Shown here in pieces: positions 32,418 through 41,376 of a DNA stretch of 64,000 nt (its first letter is position 1; each line of letters opens with the position of its first letter). The notes below the pieces were generated by a model. It was not told where the DNA came from. It did no database searches and saw only the letters and a list, made by a program, of their open reading frames with translations. Position numbers and translations under genes: made by a program. Where the stretch lies: NCBI GenBank assembly GCA_050248495.1, contig JBFWSG010000011.1:1-64000 (forward strand). The letters run 5' to 3'. Origin of the DNA: DASYDU01 sp050248495. GTDB lineage: Bacteria > Planctomycetota > Planctomycetia > Pirellulales > Lacipirellulaceae.

Positions 32418-33032
32418 TTACCGTCGCACCTTGCGCTGCAGCCGCAGGCCGTCCTGGCTGTGGAATGTAAGCAATAGCGCGCCGACCGAGGCACATCGTT
32501 CGAACAGGTCGAAGATCACTTGCTCTTCGCCGGGCCAGGGGTAGGCGTAGATGAGATCGAAATCTTCCGGCTCCAGGTCGAGGTCGGCGTAGCTGTCGGG
32601 CCTGTCGGTGCGGAGCCACGTCACTTCGCCCGCGGTGTCGATGAAGGGCTCCGCGCCGTGGGGGACGTAGCTGCCGCAAGCGAACTCGACGTCGATGTCG
32701 TGGTCGGACGCGATCGATTCGGCGATCTGGACCAGCGGTTCTTCGATCTCGATGCCGATCGAATCGAAGCCGAGCTCGGCGGCAAGGCAGGCGACGATGC
32801 CGATGCCGCTGCCCCATTCGAGAAAGCGGCCTCCGGCCGCAAGCTGCGATTCGTGGATCCAGGCGAGCGCATGGTAGACCTGCTCGAAGTCGCTGGGCAC
32901 GAAGGCCGGAATCGACGCCTGGAATTTCGCGTCGTATTGGCGGAGCCGCTCCTGGGCGTCTGCCAGAAGGGTGGCGACGGCGTCGGGGACGGGCCCGCGC
33001 GAGACAGGCAGTTCGATCTCAACGAGTCGCAT
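32418..33032 (-). CDS. Class I SAM-dependent methyltransferase
   Basis: 204 residues. The Rossmann signature GRFLEWGSGIGIVACLAAELGFDSIGIEIEE is motif I to the acidic end of beta-2, and FDLIYAYPWPGEEQVIFDLFERCASVGALLLTF is motif IV to beta-5. The N-terminal helical part (VPDAVATLLADAQERLRQYDAKFQAS) is family specific. YPWPGEE replaces the usual NPPY and suggests a non-nucleic-acid substrate. The next gene downstream on this strand is ubiD, 96 bases away. Substrate unknown. Confidence 0.78.
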   Translation of the reverse strand: MRLVEIELPVSRGPVPDAVATLLADAQERLRQYDAKFQASIPAFVPSDFEQVYHALAWIHESQLAAGGRFLEWGSGIGIVACLAAELGFDSIGIEIEEPLVQIAESIASDHDIDVEFACGSYVPHGAEPFIDTAGEVTWLRTDRPDSYADLDLEPEDFDLIYAYPWPGEEQVIFDLFERCASVGALLLTFHSQDGLRLQRKVRR

Positions 33033-33098
33033 GGCGGCACGAACTTTCAGCGCGCCTGATCGGTGCAGCCCCAGCGCAAACCTCCAACACAGTCTCTG

Positions 33099-34268
33099 TT
33101 ATACCCGGACGGACCAGCCGCGCCGCGACATCGCCCAAAGAATTAGCCACCAAAAGGCAACGGTCGCCAGCGCGAATGCCAGCGACGCGAGCCGCGGATC
33201 GCCGATCCAGGAGGTGAACAGCCGGCTGTAGATCCAACCATGGACCGACGTGCCGCCGACGTGGATGATGCCCAGCAATTGGGAAACGAGCCCGGAGGCG
33301 ACGAACACGAAGATCGCGTTGACGCCGACGATTTCCCAGGGGCGCGCGAGCCGCCGCCAGCCCCAGACGTCGAATTTCAACAGGCACCCCGCCAGGACGA
33401 CCATCGCCAGGCCCGCGGTCAAGAGGACGAAGCTGCTGGTCCAAAGTTTTTTGCTGATAGGGAACCAATGCCCCCAGATGCTGCCGGCGGCCGCACACCA
33501 GAGCCCGATGATGATCATCAGAAAGACCGTGTTCGCATTTGTTCCGCGGCGTTGGATCAGTACGCCGGTCCAATACCCGAAGAGCGACGTCACGATCGCC
33601 GGCAACGTACTCAAGAGACCCTCGGGATCGGTCTTCTCGGTTTGCCCTCGCGTGTAAGTGTGGTTCTCGCCGATGAGGGTGTGGTCGACGACACGGACCA
33701 GGTTTCCTTCCGGCGAAAGATTGGCCTGGTAGTCGTGCGGGTTGGGCAGCCAGCCCAATAGCGCCCAGTATCCGAGAAGCAGAACCGCCGCGAGGACGGC
33801 CTGCGCGCGCAGTCCCAAATGCAACACGATGAGTGACGCCGCGAAGTACACGAGCGCGATCCGCACAAGCACGCCGGGGTAGCGCAGATTGGCGAAGCTG
33901 ATCGTCGTGCCGTCGCCCCAGAGATAATTGAAAAACCGATACGACATGCCCATACCCCAACCGAGCAGCACGAGCACAATCGTCCGCCGCACGATCCGCC
34001 AGTAGACCGCCCCGTCGATCTCGGCGCCGTGCACATATTTACGGAGCGAATAGGCGAGCGACGTGCCGACGATGAACAGAAAGAACGGGAAGATCAAATC
34101 GGTCGGCGTCCAGCCAAACCATTTGGCATGGTCGAGCGGCGCGTAGAGATGCCCCCAGTCGCCCGGATTGTTCACCAAGATCATGCCGACAATTGTCAGG
34201 CCGCGAAAGGCATCGAGCGATAGCAGCCGGCCGCTGGGCGCCGTGCCATTGACTGCGGGCGTATCCAT
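33099..34268 (-). CDS. HGSNAT-like (DUF5009) acyltransferase membrane protein
   Basis: A 389-residue multi-helix protein similar to the membrane part of heparan-alpha-glucosaminide N-acetyltransferase. RLLSLDAFRGLTIVGMILVNNPGDWGHLYAPLDHAKWFGWTPTDLIFPFFLFIVGTSLAYSL is the diagnostic start, followed by ten or so helices and the late block LARPWEIVGVNAIFVFVASGLVSQLLGII. It would transfer acetyl groups across the membrane to sugars. Neighbouring sugar oxidoreductases on the other strand are consistent with glycan metabolism, but no operon is formed. Confidence 0.88.
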   Translation of the reverse strand: MDTPAVNGTAPSGRLLSLDAFRGLTIVGMILVNNPGDWGHLYAPLDHAKWFGWTPTDLIFPFFLFIVGTSLAYSLRKYVHGAEIDGAVYWRIVRRTIVLVLLGWGMGMSYRFFNYLWGDGTTISFANLRYPGVLVRIALVYFAASLIVLHLGLRAQAVLAAVLLLGYWALLGWLPNPHDYQANLSPEGNLVRVVDHTLIGENHTYTRGQTEKTDPEGLLSTLPAIVTSLFGYWTGVLIQRRGTNANTVFLMIIIGLWCAAAGSIWGHWFPISKKLWTSSFVLLTAGLAMVVLAGCLLKFDVWGWRRLARPWEIVGVNAIFVFVASGLVSQLLGIIHVGGTSVHGWIYSRLFTSWIGDPRLASLAFALATVAFWWLILWAMSRRGWSVRV

Positions 34269-34438
34269 GTTGGCTCTGGGGTTCGAGTGGTGTCGCGAAA
34301 GCTGAATATAGCCCTGGCGGGCGGCACTTGCGACGCCCTTCCGCCACGCGTTACGCTGTACGGCAGACGGTGCATCTTTGCATTTTGCGCAAGCGAATAT
34401 CCGGGCAACGAAAGGCCGGGCAACGAAAGGGCAAATGA

Positions 34439-35602
34439 ATGGCGGCGAAAACTGTCAATGTGGGTCTCGTGGGCTCGAAGTTCATGGGCAAGGCCCACTC
34501 GAACGCCTACATGACCGTGGCAAAATTTTTTAACGTCGAGCCGCAGCCGGTGATGAAGGCGGTCTGCGGTCGGCACGAGGCGGAGCTGGCGGAGTTTGCC
34601 CAGCAATTCGGTTGGCAGAGTTACGAGACCGACTGGAAGAAGTTCGTCGCTCGGGCCGACCTCGACGTGATCGACATCGCCGCACCTGGCAATCTGCACT
34701 GCGACATCGCGGTGGCCGCGCTCGAGGCGGGGAAGCATTTGTTTTGCGAGAAGCCGCTGGCGCTGAATCTCGCCGATGCCCGCAAGATGCTCGCGGCGGC
34801 AAAGAAAGCGGCGGTCGTGAACCTCGTAAATTTTAACTACCGCTGCTGCCCGGCGCTTGCGCTTGCGCATCAGATGATTAAGGCGGGCGAGATCGGCGAA
34901 GTGCGACACTTCCGCGCGACCTACCTGCAGGACTGGCTCGTCGACCCCAGCTTCCCGATGAATTGGCGATTGCGGAAAGAAGTCGCCGGCACCGGGGCGC
35001 ATGGCGACTTGAATTCGCACCTCGTGGACCTGGGCCGGTTCCTCGTGGGCGAGATTCGCGAAGTGGTCGGGCTGATGAAGACGTTTATCACCGAGCGGCC
35101 CGCCGAAGGACGCTCGGCCGGACTCACCGCCACCGCAGGCGAGGGCACCGAGAAGGTGACGGTCGACGACGCGTCGTTGTTCCTGGCCCGCTTCGCCGGC
35201 GGCGCGATCGGCACGTTCGAGGCGACGCGGCTCGCGCCGGGCCGCAAGAACTTCAATCGCATCGAGATCAACGGCAGCCGCGGATCGCTGGTGTTCAACT
35301 TCGAGGAGATGAACGTGCTGGAGTATTACAACAGCACGGACAGCACCGGCCGGCAAGGCTTCCGCAAGATCATGGCGACCGAGAGCATTCACCCGTTCTT
35401 CGCCGCCTGGTGGCCGCCGGGCCACGTGATCGGTTACGAGCACACGTTTGTCCACGCTGTTTATGAGCTGATGTGCGCGATCAATAAGAAACCTTCGATC
35501 ATGCCGACCTTCAAGGACGGCGCTCAATGCGTGGCGGTGCTCGAAGCGGTCGAGCAATCGGCGGGGGATGGAAGCTGGGTGTCGGTGGAGATGGTGGAGT
35601 AG
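34439..35602 (+). CDS. Gfo/Idh/MocA-family oxidoreductase
   Basis: 387 residues. The N-terminal NAD(P)-binding domain has VNVGLVGSKFMGKAHSNAYM, DVIDIAAPGNLHCDIAVAALEAGKHLFCEKPLALN with the conserved EKP, and VNFNYRCCPALALAHQMI. The C-terminal domain includes GTGAHGDLNSHLVDLGRFLVGEI (the catalytic Asp-x3-His pattern) and a beta-sheet that binds the sugar. Likely a sugar or inositol dehydrogenase. A paralogue lies 530 bases downstream, with a toxin-antitoxin pair between them. Confidence 0.9.
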   Translation: MAAKTVNVGLVGSKFMGKAHSNAYMTVAKFFNVEPQPVMKAVCGRHEAELAEFAQQFGWQSYETDWKKFVARADLDVIDIAAPGNLHCDIAVAALEAGKHLFCEKPLALNLADARKMLAAAKKAAVVNLVNFNYRCCPALALAHQMIKAGEIGEVRHFRATYLQDWLVDPSFPMNWRLRKEVAGTGAHGDLNSHLVDLGRFLVGEIREVVGLMKTFITERPAEGRSAGLTATAGEGTEKVTVDDASLFLARFAGGAIGTFEATRLAPGRKNFNRIEINGSRGSLVFNFEEMNVLEYYNSTDSTGRQGFRKIMATESIHPFFAAWWPPGHVIGYEHTFVHAVYELMCAINKKPSIMPTFKDGAQCVAVLEAVEQSAGDGSWVSVEMVE

Positions 35603-35606
35603 AAAT

Positions 35607-35635
35607 TTGCTGATTGTTCCGGCGGTTGATATGCT
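35607..35635 (+). promoter_or_regulatory. Candidate promoter of hicBA
   Basis: TTGCTG (35607-35612), 17-base spacer, TATGCT (35630-35635), about 40 bases before the hicB start. Only moderate matches to consensus. Confidence 0.35.
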
Positions 35636-35675
35636 GTTGTGAGAATGGTGACTTAGAGCCAAGGACCACAGCGCT

Positions 35676-35879
35676 ATGCTGCAAGTTGAAGTCGAACGTG
35701 AAGAGGATGGGCGCTGGATTGCCGAGGTCGTCGAATTGCCCGGCGTGATGGCATATGGGGTCACGCGAGAGGAAGCAATCGAGCGGGCAAAGGCATTGTC
35801 ACTGCGAGTGATGGCGGATCGCCTGGAGCACGGGGAAGAGATACCAGAGATGGGCGACGTGTTCGCGGTGTTACCATGA
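35676..35879 (+). CDS. hicB: HicB-like antitoxin
   Basis: 67 residues with the compact HicB fold: MLQVEVEREEDGRWIAEVVELPGVMAYGVTREEAIERAKALSLRVMADRL. The EEDGRWIAEVxELPG block is diagnostic of the partial RNase H-like HicB domain. No C-terminal DNA-binding helix is present, so this is a short-form antitoxin. Its last codon overlaps the start of hicA (ATGA). The antitoxin-first order is the reverse of the classical hicAB operon. Confidence 0.85.
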   Translation: MLQVEVEREEDGRWIAEVVELPGVMAYGVTREEAIERAKALSLRVMADRLEHGEEIPEMGDVFAVLP

Positions 35880-36088
35880 GCCGCTGGCCCGCGACGAAAG
35901 CGAAGCGGGTTTACGACGCCTTGTTGCGAATTGGCTGGTCTCTCAAACGTCAATCTGGATCTCATCGAGTGTTGGAACGAATCGGCTTCTCCGACTTTAC
36001 GTTTGCATTTCACGATCGAGAGGAAATTGGTCCAAGAATGCTCGCGCGGATTGCAAAGCGAACTGGCCTGCAACCCGAAGACTTGTGA
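35876..36088 (+). CDS. hicA: HicA-like mRNA interferase toxin
   Basis: 70 residues with the double-stranded-RNA-binding-like HicA fold: ATKAKRVYDALLRIGWSLKRQSGSHRVLERIGFSDFTFAFHDREEIGPRMLARIAKRTGL. The catalytic His is the one in GSHRV. The RIGW...GSH spacing matches active HicA toxins. Start overlaps the hicB stop by 4 bases, so the pair is translationally coupled. It has no homology to the flanking oxidoreductases and appears inserted between them. Confidence 0.88.
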   Translation: MSRWPATKAKRVYDALLRIGWSLKRQSGSHRVLERIGFSDFTFAFHDREEIGPRMLARIAKRTGLQPEDL

Positions 36089-36133
36089 AACCGCAGGTCT
36101 GCGAGATATTTTTTCGATCGACCTGGAGTGGCG

Positions 36134-37300
36134 ATGACCAAAATCAAAACAGGCATTATCGGAACTGGATTCATCGGCCCGGCGCACGTTGAGGCGCTGC
36201 GGCGGCTCGGGTTTGTCGAAGTCGCGGCCGTCGCCGAGCGGGGCCAGGAGCTGGCCGAGGCGAAGGCCAAGGCGCTGTCGATTCCGAAGGCGTACGGCGA
36301 CTATCAGGCGCTCTTGGCCGATCCGGAGATTCAGGTCGTGCACAATTGCACGCCGAATCATTTGCACTTCGCGATCAACAAGGAGATCATTGCCGCGGGG
36401 AAGCACGTGGTGTCCGAGAAGCCGCTGGCGATGAATGCCAAGGAGTCGGCGGAGCTGGTGCGGCTGGCGAAGGACGCCAAGATCGTCAACGCGATCAACT
36501 TCAACTACCGCTACATGCCGCTCGTGCAGCAGGCGCACCAGATGTGCAAGCAAGCGTCCTCTGGTGAACCCGGCGACTTAGGCCGCATCCTGGCGATTCA
36601 TGGTTCGTATTTGCAGGACTGGCTGCTGTTGGAGAACGACTGGAACTGGCGGCTGGTGCCGGAGTTCAGCGGCGACTCGCGGGCCGTTGCGGACATCGGC
36701 TCCCATTGGTGCGACCTGGTGCAATTCATCACGGGGCTCAGGATCGTCCGCGTGATGGCCGACCTCGTGACGATCCATCCCACGCGGAAGCGGCCGAAGG
36801 TGGAAGTGGAAACGTATGCCGGCAAGATCCTGCGCCCGGAAGATATGGAAGACGTGCCGATCAATACGGAAGACTACGCTTCGGTGCTCTTGGAATTCGA
36901 CTCGGGCGCGCATGGCGTGCTGACGGTGAACCAATGCGCCGCGGGGCGGAAGAATCGGCTGTACTACGAAATCGACGGTAGCCGTTCCGCGCTTTCCTGG
37001 GACCAGGAGCGGCCGAACGAGTTGTGGGTTGGGCGGCGCGACGGGCCGAACGCCACGATTATGAAAGACCCGAGCCTCTTGCACCCGGCGGCCCGCGAGT
37101 ACGCCCATTACCCCGGCGGGCACAACGAGGCATATCCCGACGGGCCGAAGAATCTGTTCCGCAACGTGTACGGCTTCATTGCCGGACAGCGGAAGGGGGG
37201 CGACTTCGCCACGTTCCAGGACGGCCACAACGAAATCGCCATCTGCGAGGCAATTCTGAAGAGCTCGCGCGAGCGGAAGTGGGTCGACGTGTCGTACTAA
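36134..37300 (+). CDS. Gfo/Idh/MocA-family oxidoreductase, paralogue
   Basis: 388 residues from the ATG at 36134, which has GGAG 7-10 bases upstream. Domain order is as in the gene at 34439: KTGIIGTGFIGPAHVEALRRLG, VVHNCTPNHLHFAINKEIIAAGKHVVSEKPLAMN, INFNYRYMPLVQQAHQM, then SRAVADIGSHWCDLVQFITG with the catalytic Asp/His. The shared GSYLQDWLL/ATYLQDWLV and FNYR blocks show that the two are paralogues acting on related sugars. The C-terminal YPGGHNEAYPDGPKNLFRNVY block is typical of planctomycete members. Confidence 0.9.
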   Translation: MTKIKTGIIGTGFIGPAHVEALRRLGFVEVAAVAERGQELAEAKAKALSIPKAYGDYQALLADPEIQVVHNCTPNHLHFAINKEIIAAGKHVVSEKPLAMNAKESAELVRLAKDAKIVNAINFNYRYMPLVQQAHQMCKQASSGEPGDLGRILAIHGSYLQDWLLLENDWNWRLVPEFSGDSRAVADIGSHWCDLVQFITGLRIVRVMADLVTIHPTRKRPKVEVETYAGKILRPEDMEDVPINTEDYASVLLEFDSGAHGVLTVNQCAAGRKNRLYYEIDGSRSALSWDQERPNELWVGRRDGPNATIMKDPSLLHPAAREYAHYPGGHNEAYPDGPKNLFRNVYGFIAGQRKGGDFATFQDGHNEIAICEAILKSSRERKWVDVSY

Positions 37301-37737
37301 GTGCGACGCTGGCCACAACTTCGGTTTTCCGAAAAAATCGCGGCGCCGTCACCGGTGATTGAGCGACTTCCAAACCGCTGGTCGATCTTCGACCGTCGTG
37401 GGCTCAGCGCGATCAGCGGTGCCGGCGAACGGCAACTCGCGCTTGGACTGGCGAGCGCGCGGGCGGGCCGCCAAATCGTCGGGAACGGGGCGTCGGCCGG
37501 CCTGCGAGTAGGCAGAGCGAAAAAAATCGGGCCATAAATAGCGGTGGGGGCCGACCTCGCCGGTAAAGGAAGGTCGGCCCCCAGGTCGCTCAACGCATGG
37601 ACGCCATTCATCTGCCCCATAGTGCAACCTTTGTGCCAATCGCAAAGGCGGGGTTCTCTGGCCTGGACCCTGCCGGTCGGACGCCGGTAAACTCCTCCGC
37701 CCGCCGTCCCAGCCGGGCACCGCAAGAGGGCCGCACC
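37301..37737. other. Spacer with a 12-bp hairpin before a glycosyltransferase
   Basis: No gene seen. GGGGGCCGACCT (37546-37557) pairs perfectly with AGGTCGGCCCCC (37571-37582) over a 13-base loop, 155 bases before the glycosyltransferase start. No T-run follows, so it is either a weak terminator or a leader structure. Confidence 0.5.
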
Positions 37738-38589
37738 ATGACCGCCAACATCACCGTTGTCATCCCCTGCAAGAACGAAAGCGAGCAGCTCGCCGCATGC
37801 ATCCGTTCGGCCCAAGTCCTGGCCGACGAGGTGCTGGTGGCCGACAGCGGCTCGACCGACGGCTCGATCGAAATCGCCCAGGCGCTCGGGGCGCGGGTCG
37901 TCGAGCGCGAATTCCGCACCTACGGCGATTTTCAAAACTGGGCGATCCCGCAGGCGCGGCACCCGTGGGTGCTGGTGCTCGACAGCGATGAGCGCGTGAC
38001 GCCGGAGCTGGCGGCGGAGGTTCGCGGATTGCTCGGGGGGGCGCCCGTTCACAGCGGCTATTTGATTCCGCGGCGCAATCACTTTCTTGGCCACCCGATC
38101 CGGTTCGGACCGTGGAAGAACGATCGCTGTTTGCGTCTGTTTCGCCGCGACGCGGTCCGCTACGTGGGCAACACCGATCATGCGCACGCCAAGCTGCGGG
38201 ACGGCAGCGTCGGCATGTTGCAAAATCATTTGCTCCACTACACGTGCACGTCGTACGACCAGTATCTGCCAAAGCTGCAGCGGTACGCGGCGCTGCAGGC
38301 TCGCGTGTGGTACAAGCAGGGCCGGCGGACGAACGCGTTTCAGATGTTGCTCCGCGGGCCGTTTCGCTTTCTACAGGGATACATCGCGCGGTTTGGATTT
38401 CTGGACGGCGTGGCGGGGCTGCAGGTGTGTGCGCTCGTGGCGTATTTGTCGTACTTGAAGCATGCCCGATTGTGGGAGCTGCAGAATGCCAGCTCCCGGC
38501 ACCGGCGGCAGGAGATCCTGGCCGAGTGGGAGACCGAGCGTTTCGCGCCGGAAGACGTGGGCGTGATTGGGTTGTCGACGGCGTCGTAA
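37738..38589 (+). CDS. Family 2 glycosyltransferase (WaaE/KdtX-like)
   Basis: 283 residues from the ATG at 37738; an upstream ATG at 37597 would add 47 unrelated residues. The GT-A fold shows NITVVIPCKNESEQLAACIRSAQVLADEVLVADSGSTDGSIEIAQALGARVVEREF and VLVLDSDERVTPEL, where DSDER carries the metal-binding acidic triad. The GYLIPRRNHFLGHPIRFGPWKNDRCLRLFRRD block is typical of lipopolysaccharide-core beta-1,4-glucosyltransferases of the WaaE/KdtX group. Start of a tandem pair. Confidence 0.88.
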   Translation: MTANITVVIPCKNESEQLAACIRSAQVLADEVLVADSGSTDGSIEIAQALGARVVEREFRTYGDFQNWAIPQARHPWVLVLDSDERVTPELAAEVRGLLGGAPVHSGYLIPRRNHFLGHPIRFGPWKNDRCLRLFRRDAVRYVGNTDHAHAKLRDGSVGMLQNHLLHYTCTSYDQYLPKLQRYAALQARVWYKQGRRTNAFQMLLRGPFRFLQGYIARFGFLDGVAGLQVCALVAYLSYLKHARLWELQNASSRHRRQEILAEWETERFAPEDVGVIGLSTAS

Positions 38590-38691
38590 GGGCATGCACT
38601 GGATCTTGACACCTCTTGGTTTTGGTGACTGCTGACTGGTGTTCGGCCAAGATGGCCGGGCTATATATGTTTCTTTGATTGATTCTGTGCC

Positions 38692-39510
38692 ATGTTTCAT
38701 CCGCTGACGGTCATCATTCCCTGCAAGAACGAGCGCGAACATTTGGGCGCTTGCATCGCGTCGGCGAAGCAGGTGGCGGCGGACGTGATGGTGGCCGACA
38801 GTGGCTCGACCGATGGCTCGCTCGAGATCGCGCGGGCGCTGGGCTGCCGCGTGATCGAACGGGAGTACCGCACGAGCGGCGACTTCAAGAATTGGGCGAT
38901 TCCGCAGGCGGCCAATCCCTGGGTGCTGATTCTCGATGCCGACGAGCGGATTCCGGCGTCGTTGGCAGCGGAGATTTCGCGCACGCTGGAGCGGCCGAAA
39001 TTCGACGGCTACCGCATTCGGCGATTGAACCACTTTCTCGGCCACCCGATCCGCTTCGGGCCGTGGCGGAACGACGACTGTCTGCGGCTGTTTCGCCGCG
39101 ACGTCGGCCAGTACGTGGGCCCAACCGATCACGCGGAGGTCGAGATCGCCACAGGCCGCGTCGGCTGGCTCCGCGAGCGGCTGATCCACTACACCTGCAC
39201 ATCGTACGACCAGTATCTTCCAAAGATCCAGCGCTATGCCGCGGTGCAAGCCGGCGTCTGGCATAGCCAGGGCCGGAAGTCGAGCGCGACGCAGATGCTC
39301 TTGCGCGGGCCGCTGCGCTTCGTTCAGTGCTTTGGCTGGCGGCTGGGCTTTCTGGATGGCCTGGCTGGGCTGCAGGTGTGCGCGTTAATCGCGTATCTCT
39401 CCTATCTGAAGCACGCGCGGCTGTGGGAACTGGAACACGCGCGGCCGGTGCATCGGCAAGCGCTGGATGAGGCGGCGAATGTCACGATCGCAAGTCGACC
39501 AGCGGCGTGA
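38692..39510 (+). CDS. Family 2 glycosyltransferase, tandem paralogue
   Basis: 272 residues, collinear with the gene at 37738 over its whole length: LTVIIPCKNEREHLGACIASAKQVAADVMVADSGSTDGSLEIARALGCRVIEREY, VLILDADERIPASL, YRIRRLNHFLGHPIRFGPWRNDDCLRLFRRD, YTCTSYDQYLPKIQRYAA and DGLAGLQVCALIAYLSYLKHARLWELEHA. The strong match including the GLQVCALxAYLSYLKHARLWEL end indicates a recent tandem duplication. The two probably add successive sugars in the same surface glycan. Confidence 0.88.
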   Translation: MFHPLTVIIPCKNEREHLGACIASAKQVAADVMVADSGSTDGSLEIARALGCRVIEREYRTSGDFKNWAIPQAANPWVLILDADERIPASLAAEISRTLERPKFDGYRIRRLNHFLGHPIRFGPWRNDDCLRLFRRDVGQYVGPTDHAEVEIATGRVGWLRERLIHYTCTSYDQYLPKIQRYAAVQAGVWHSQGRKSSATQMLLRGPLRFVQCFGWRLGFLDGLAGLQVCALIAYLSYLKHARLWELEHARPVHRQALDEAANVTIASRPAA

Positions 39511-39556
39511 CGAATGGGACGATTCTCCGCGCCAAGCTACTTGCGGATGCGGGCCA

Positions 39557-40723
39557 TCACTGGGTGCGGAGGCGGATCGAAGCGGGGCCGACCCATTCAT
39601 TCGTTGATTTGTCTTCGCTGTCGTAGTTGATCAGGTGCAACCCGTACCAGGCTTTTTGCACGGTGGCGGGGTACCATTTGTGGTCGCTTTGCCACTGAAC
39701 CTCGACCTTGTCGCCCTGGGCGAACTGGGCCGGTTGGTAGGGACGGCTGAGGTAGGGGCCGACCCATTCGTTCCAGGAATTGTCGAAGCCGGCATAGTGG
39801 ACTTCGACCTGGTCGCCGTCGACGTCTATGACCTTGGCCTTGTACCAGCGGTCCTTCCACTGGACCTCAATCCGCTGCCCCACACGCGGGGCCGCTTCGT
39901 TTTCGACCCAGGCGAGTTTCGCGGCGGCGGGGAACGCAGCGGCGGAGAAGAACATCGACTTCTGGCCTTCGAGGAAGGCGAGTTCCAGGTCGGTGTAGTG
40001 GGCCAGCTCGTTGAGCTCGATCACGCCGTCGTAGTTGAGGTCGACCTGTCCTTCGCCGCGGAAGCCAGCCAGCAGCGAATCGGTGTAGGTCCAATTGCCG
40101 GTCGAGGTGTTGTGGGAATAGGAAGAGGTGAGGGCGGCGTACGCCAGCTCCTCGTCGCCGTCGTCGCGGTTGCGGCGGCGGCATTCGTCGTACAGGGCGC
40201 CGGAGTGGCAGCAGTCGGCGAGCAATAGCGCGCGGCTGCCGCTGAAATGGTTGTCAATCGCTGTGAAGATGCTGCGGACGCTCCAGGCGCTTTCGTAGGT
40301 GTCGCCGGCGTCGTAGCAGGCGAACCAGGTCTGCTCCGAATCGGGATCTCGGGCGCCGTGGCCGCAGAAGTAGAAGATGAACAGATCATTCTCATCGGTC
40401 TGGTGGAGCAGCGTGCGGAATTCACTTTGAACGCGAGCCTTCGTGGCTTCGGCATCCTTGAGATACGTGATTTGTTCGTCCGGCACGCCGGCGCCGCGGA
40501 AGAACTCGACGAGCTGCGTATCGCGGCGGTCCTGCATCGCGGCGGGGAAGGAAGGATAGACATCGGAGTGTTCCCACTGGAGCAGGCCGACGGCGAAGAC
40601 CCAGGTGTGTACCGGATCCCAGCCGAGTTCGTCGGAATCGGCGCGGGAGATCGTCGGGGCGGCGACGAGCAAGGCAAATGCGGCTGTTGCGCGGAAGACT
40701 TTTCGCGGGTTGATTGCGAGCAT
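39557..40723 (-). CDS. Secreted caspase-like protease with EF-hand and two Tudor-like domains
   Basis: 388 residues. A signal peptide (residues 1-28, ending TISRA) precedes a caspase-fold peptidase domain: WVFAVGLLQW (first strand), FIFYFCGHGARD with catalytic His122, and ALLLADCCHSGALYDE with catalytic Cys172 in the DCCHSG motif of metacaspase/para-caspase relatives. A canonical EF-hand loop, DLNYDGVIELNE (228-239), follows and may bind calcium. The C-terminus has two repeats of about 48 residues (280-326 and 336-384) of Tudor/Agenet-like beta-barrels (VGQRIEVQWKDRWYKAKVIDV...NEWVGP, QGDKVEVQWQSDHKWYPATV...NEWVGP). The combination in an exported protein is unusual. Confidence 0.85.
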   Translation of the reverse strand: MLAINPRKVFRATAAFALLVAAPTISRADSDELGWDPVHTWVFAVGLLQWEHSDVYPSFPAAMQDRRDTQLVEFFRGAGVPDEQITYLKDAEATKARVQSEFRTLLHQTDENDLFIFYFCGHGARDPDSEQTWFACYDAGDTYESAWSVRSIFTAIDNHFSGSRALLLADCCHSGALYDECRRRNRDDGDEELAYAALTSSYSHNTSTGNWTYTDSLLAGFRGEGQVDLNYDGVIELNELAHYTDLELAFLEGQKSMFFSAAAFPAAAKLAWVENEAAPRVGQRIEVQWKDRWYKAKVIDVDGDQVEVHYAGFDNSWNEWVGPYLSRPYQPAQFAQGDKVEVQWQSDHKWYPATVQKAWYGLHLINYDSEDKSTNEWVGPASIRLRTQ

Positions 40724-41376
40724 GTCGGATGTTCCGGTGAAAGGAAGTCGCAGAGAAACTTCACCGGAAAATCTAGCATTCTGCGTGCGACCGTGCGGGC
40801 CAGAGTGACGTCGGACTCGGCGGGCGATTTCGCCGATTTGCGACCGCTCCTCCCGGCTGGATCAATTGCAGCGGGCGCGCGGACGCTTTTGAAAAGGAGC
40901 GTCCGCCAACGCCAAGTCGGCGGACGCCCAGTACCGGCCCGAGTTGCGCGAACCCGGCCGATACTCCGGTATTGGTGCCCTCGCTAAATCGTAGGGGGCG
41001 ATGATTGCGCGTGAACTCAGACAGAATTGCGGAGCGGCGGAGTGCAATCACGTCGTTGACGCTCGACGCGGTGGGAATCGAAGCGTGCGCGAAATTCTAA
41101 TGAGACACTTCTCGCGCGTCTTGTCGGAGATTTTGTGACGCGTGTGGCGTGGGTCGCGCGGAGGCGGTTGAGTTGGCGGCGGTTCGTGGGGACAGAGCGT
41201 GCGCTAAGCCGCCCCTCGGCCATGACCTCGGGGCCGAATGGCAAGCGGCGGAAAGGAGGTGAATCATTCGTTTCGCGGAGGTTGATCGCGCGTTTTGCGC
41301 ACTCTGAACCGCCGCGTTCGCCGAGAGTCGGCAAAACCTGGGTGCAGATTCAATCGGCGGGCGTTAAAATGTCGGC
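40724..41376. other. Spacer with alternative hairpins and a dispersed repeat
   Basis: No gene supported. GCGGACGC (40879-40886), GCGTCCGCC (40899-40907) and GGCGGACGC (40919-40927) can form mutually exclusive stems. The 51-bp dispersed repeat (copy B) lies at 41201-41251. Confidence 0.5.
41201..41251. repeat. Dispersed 51-bp intergenic repeat, copy B
   Basis: Matches 25670-25720 at about 44 of 51 positions, in the same orientation, including GCGCTAAGCCGCCCCTC and GGGGCCGAATGGC. Both copies are intergenic. Confidence 0.65.
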
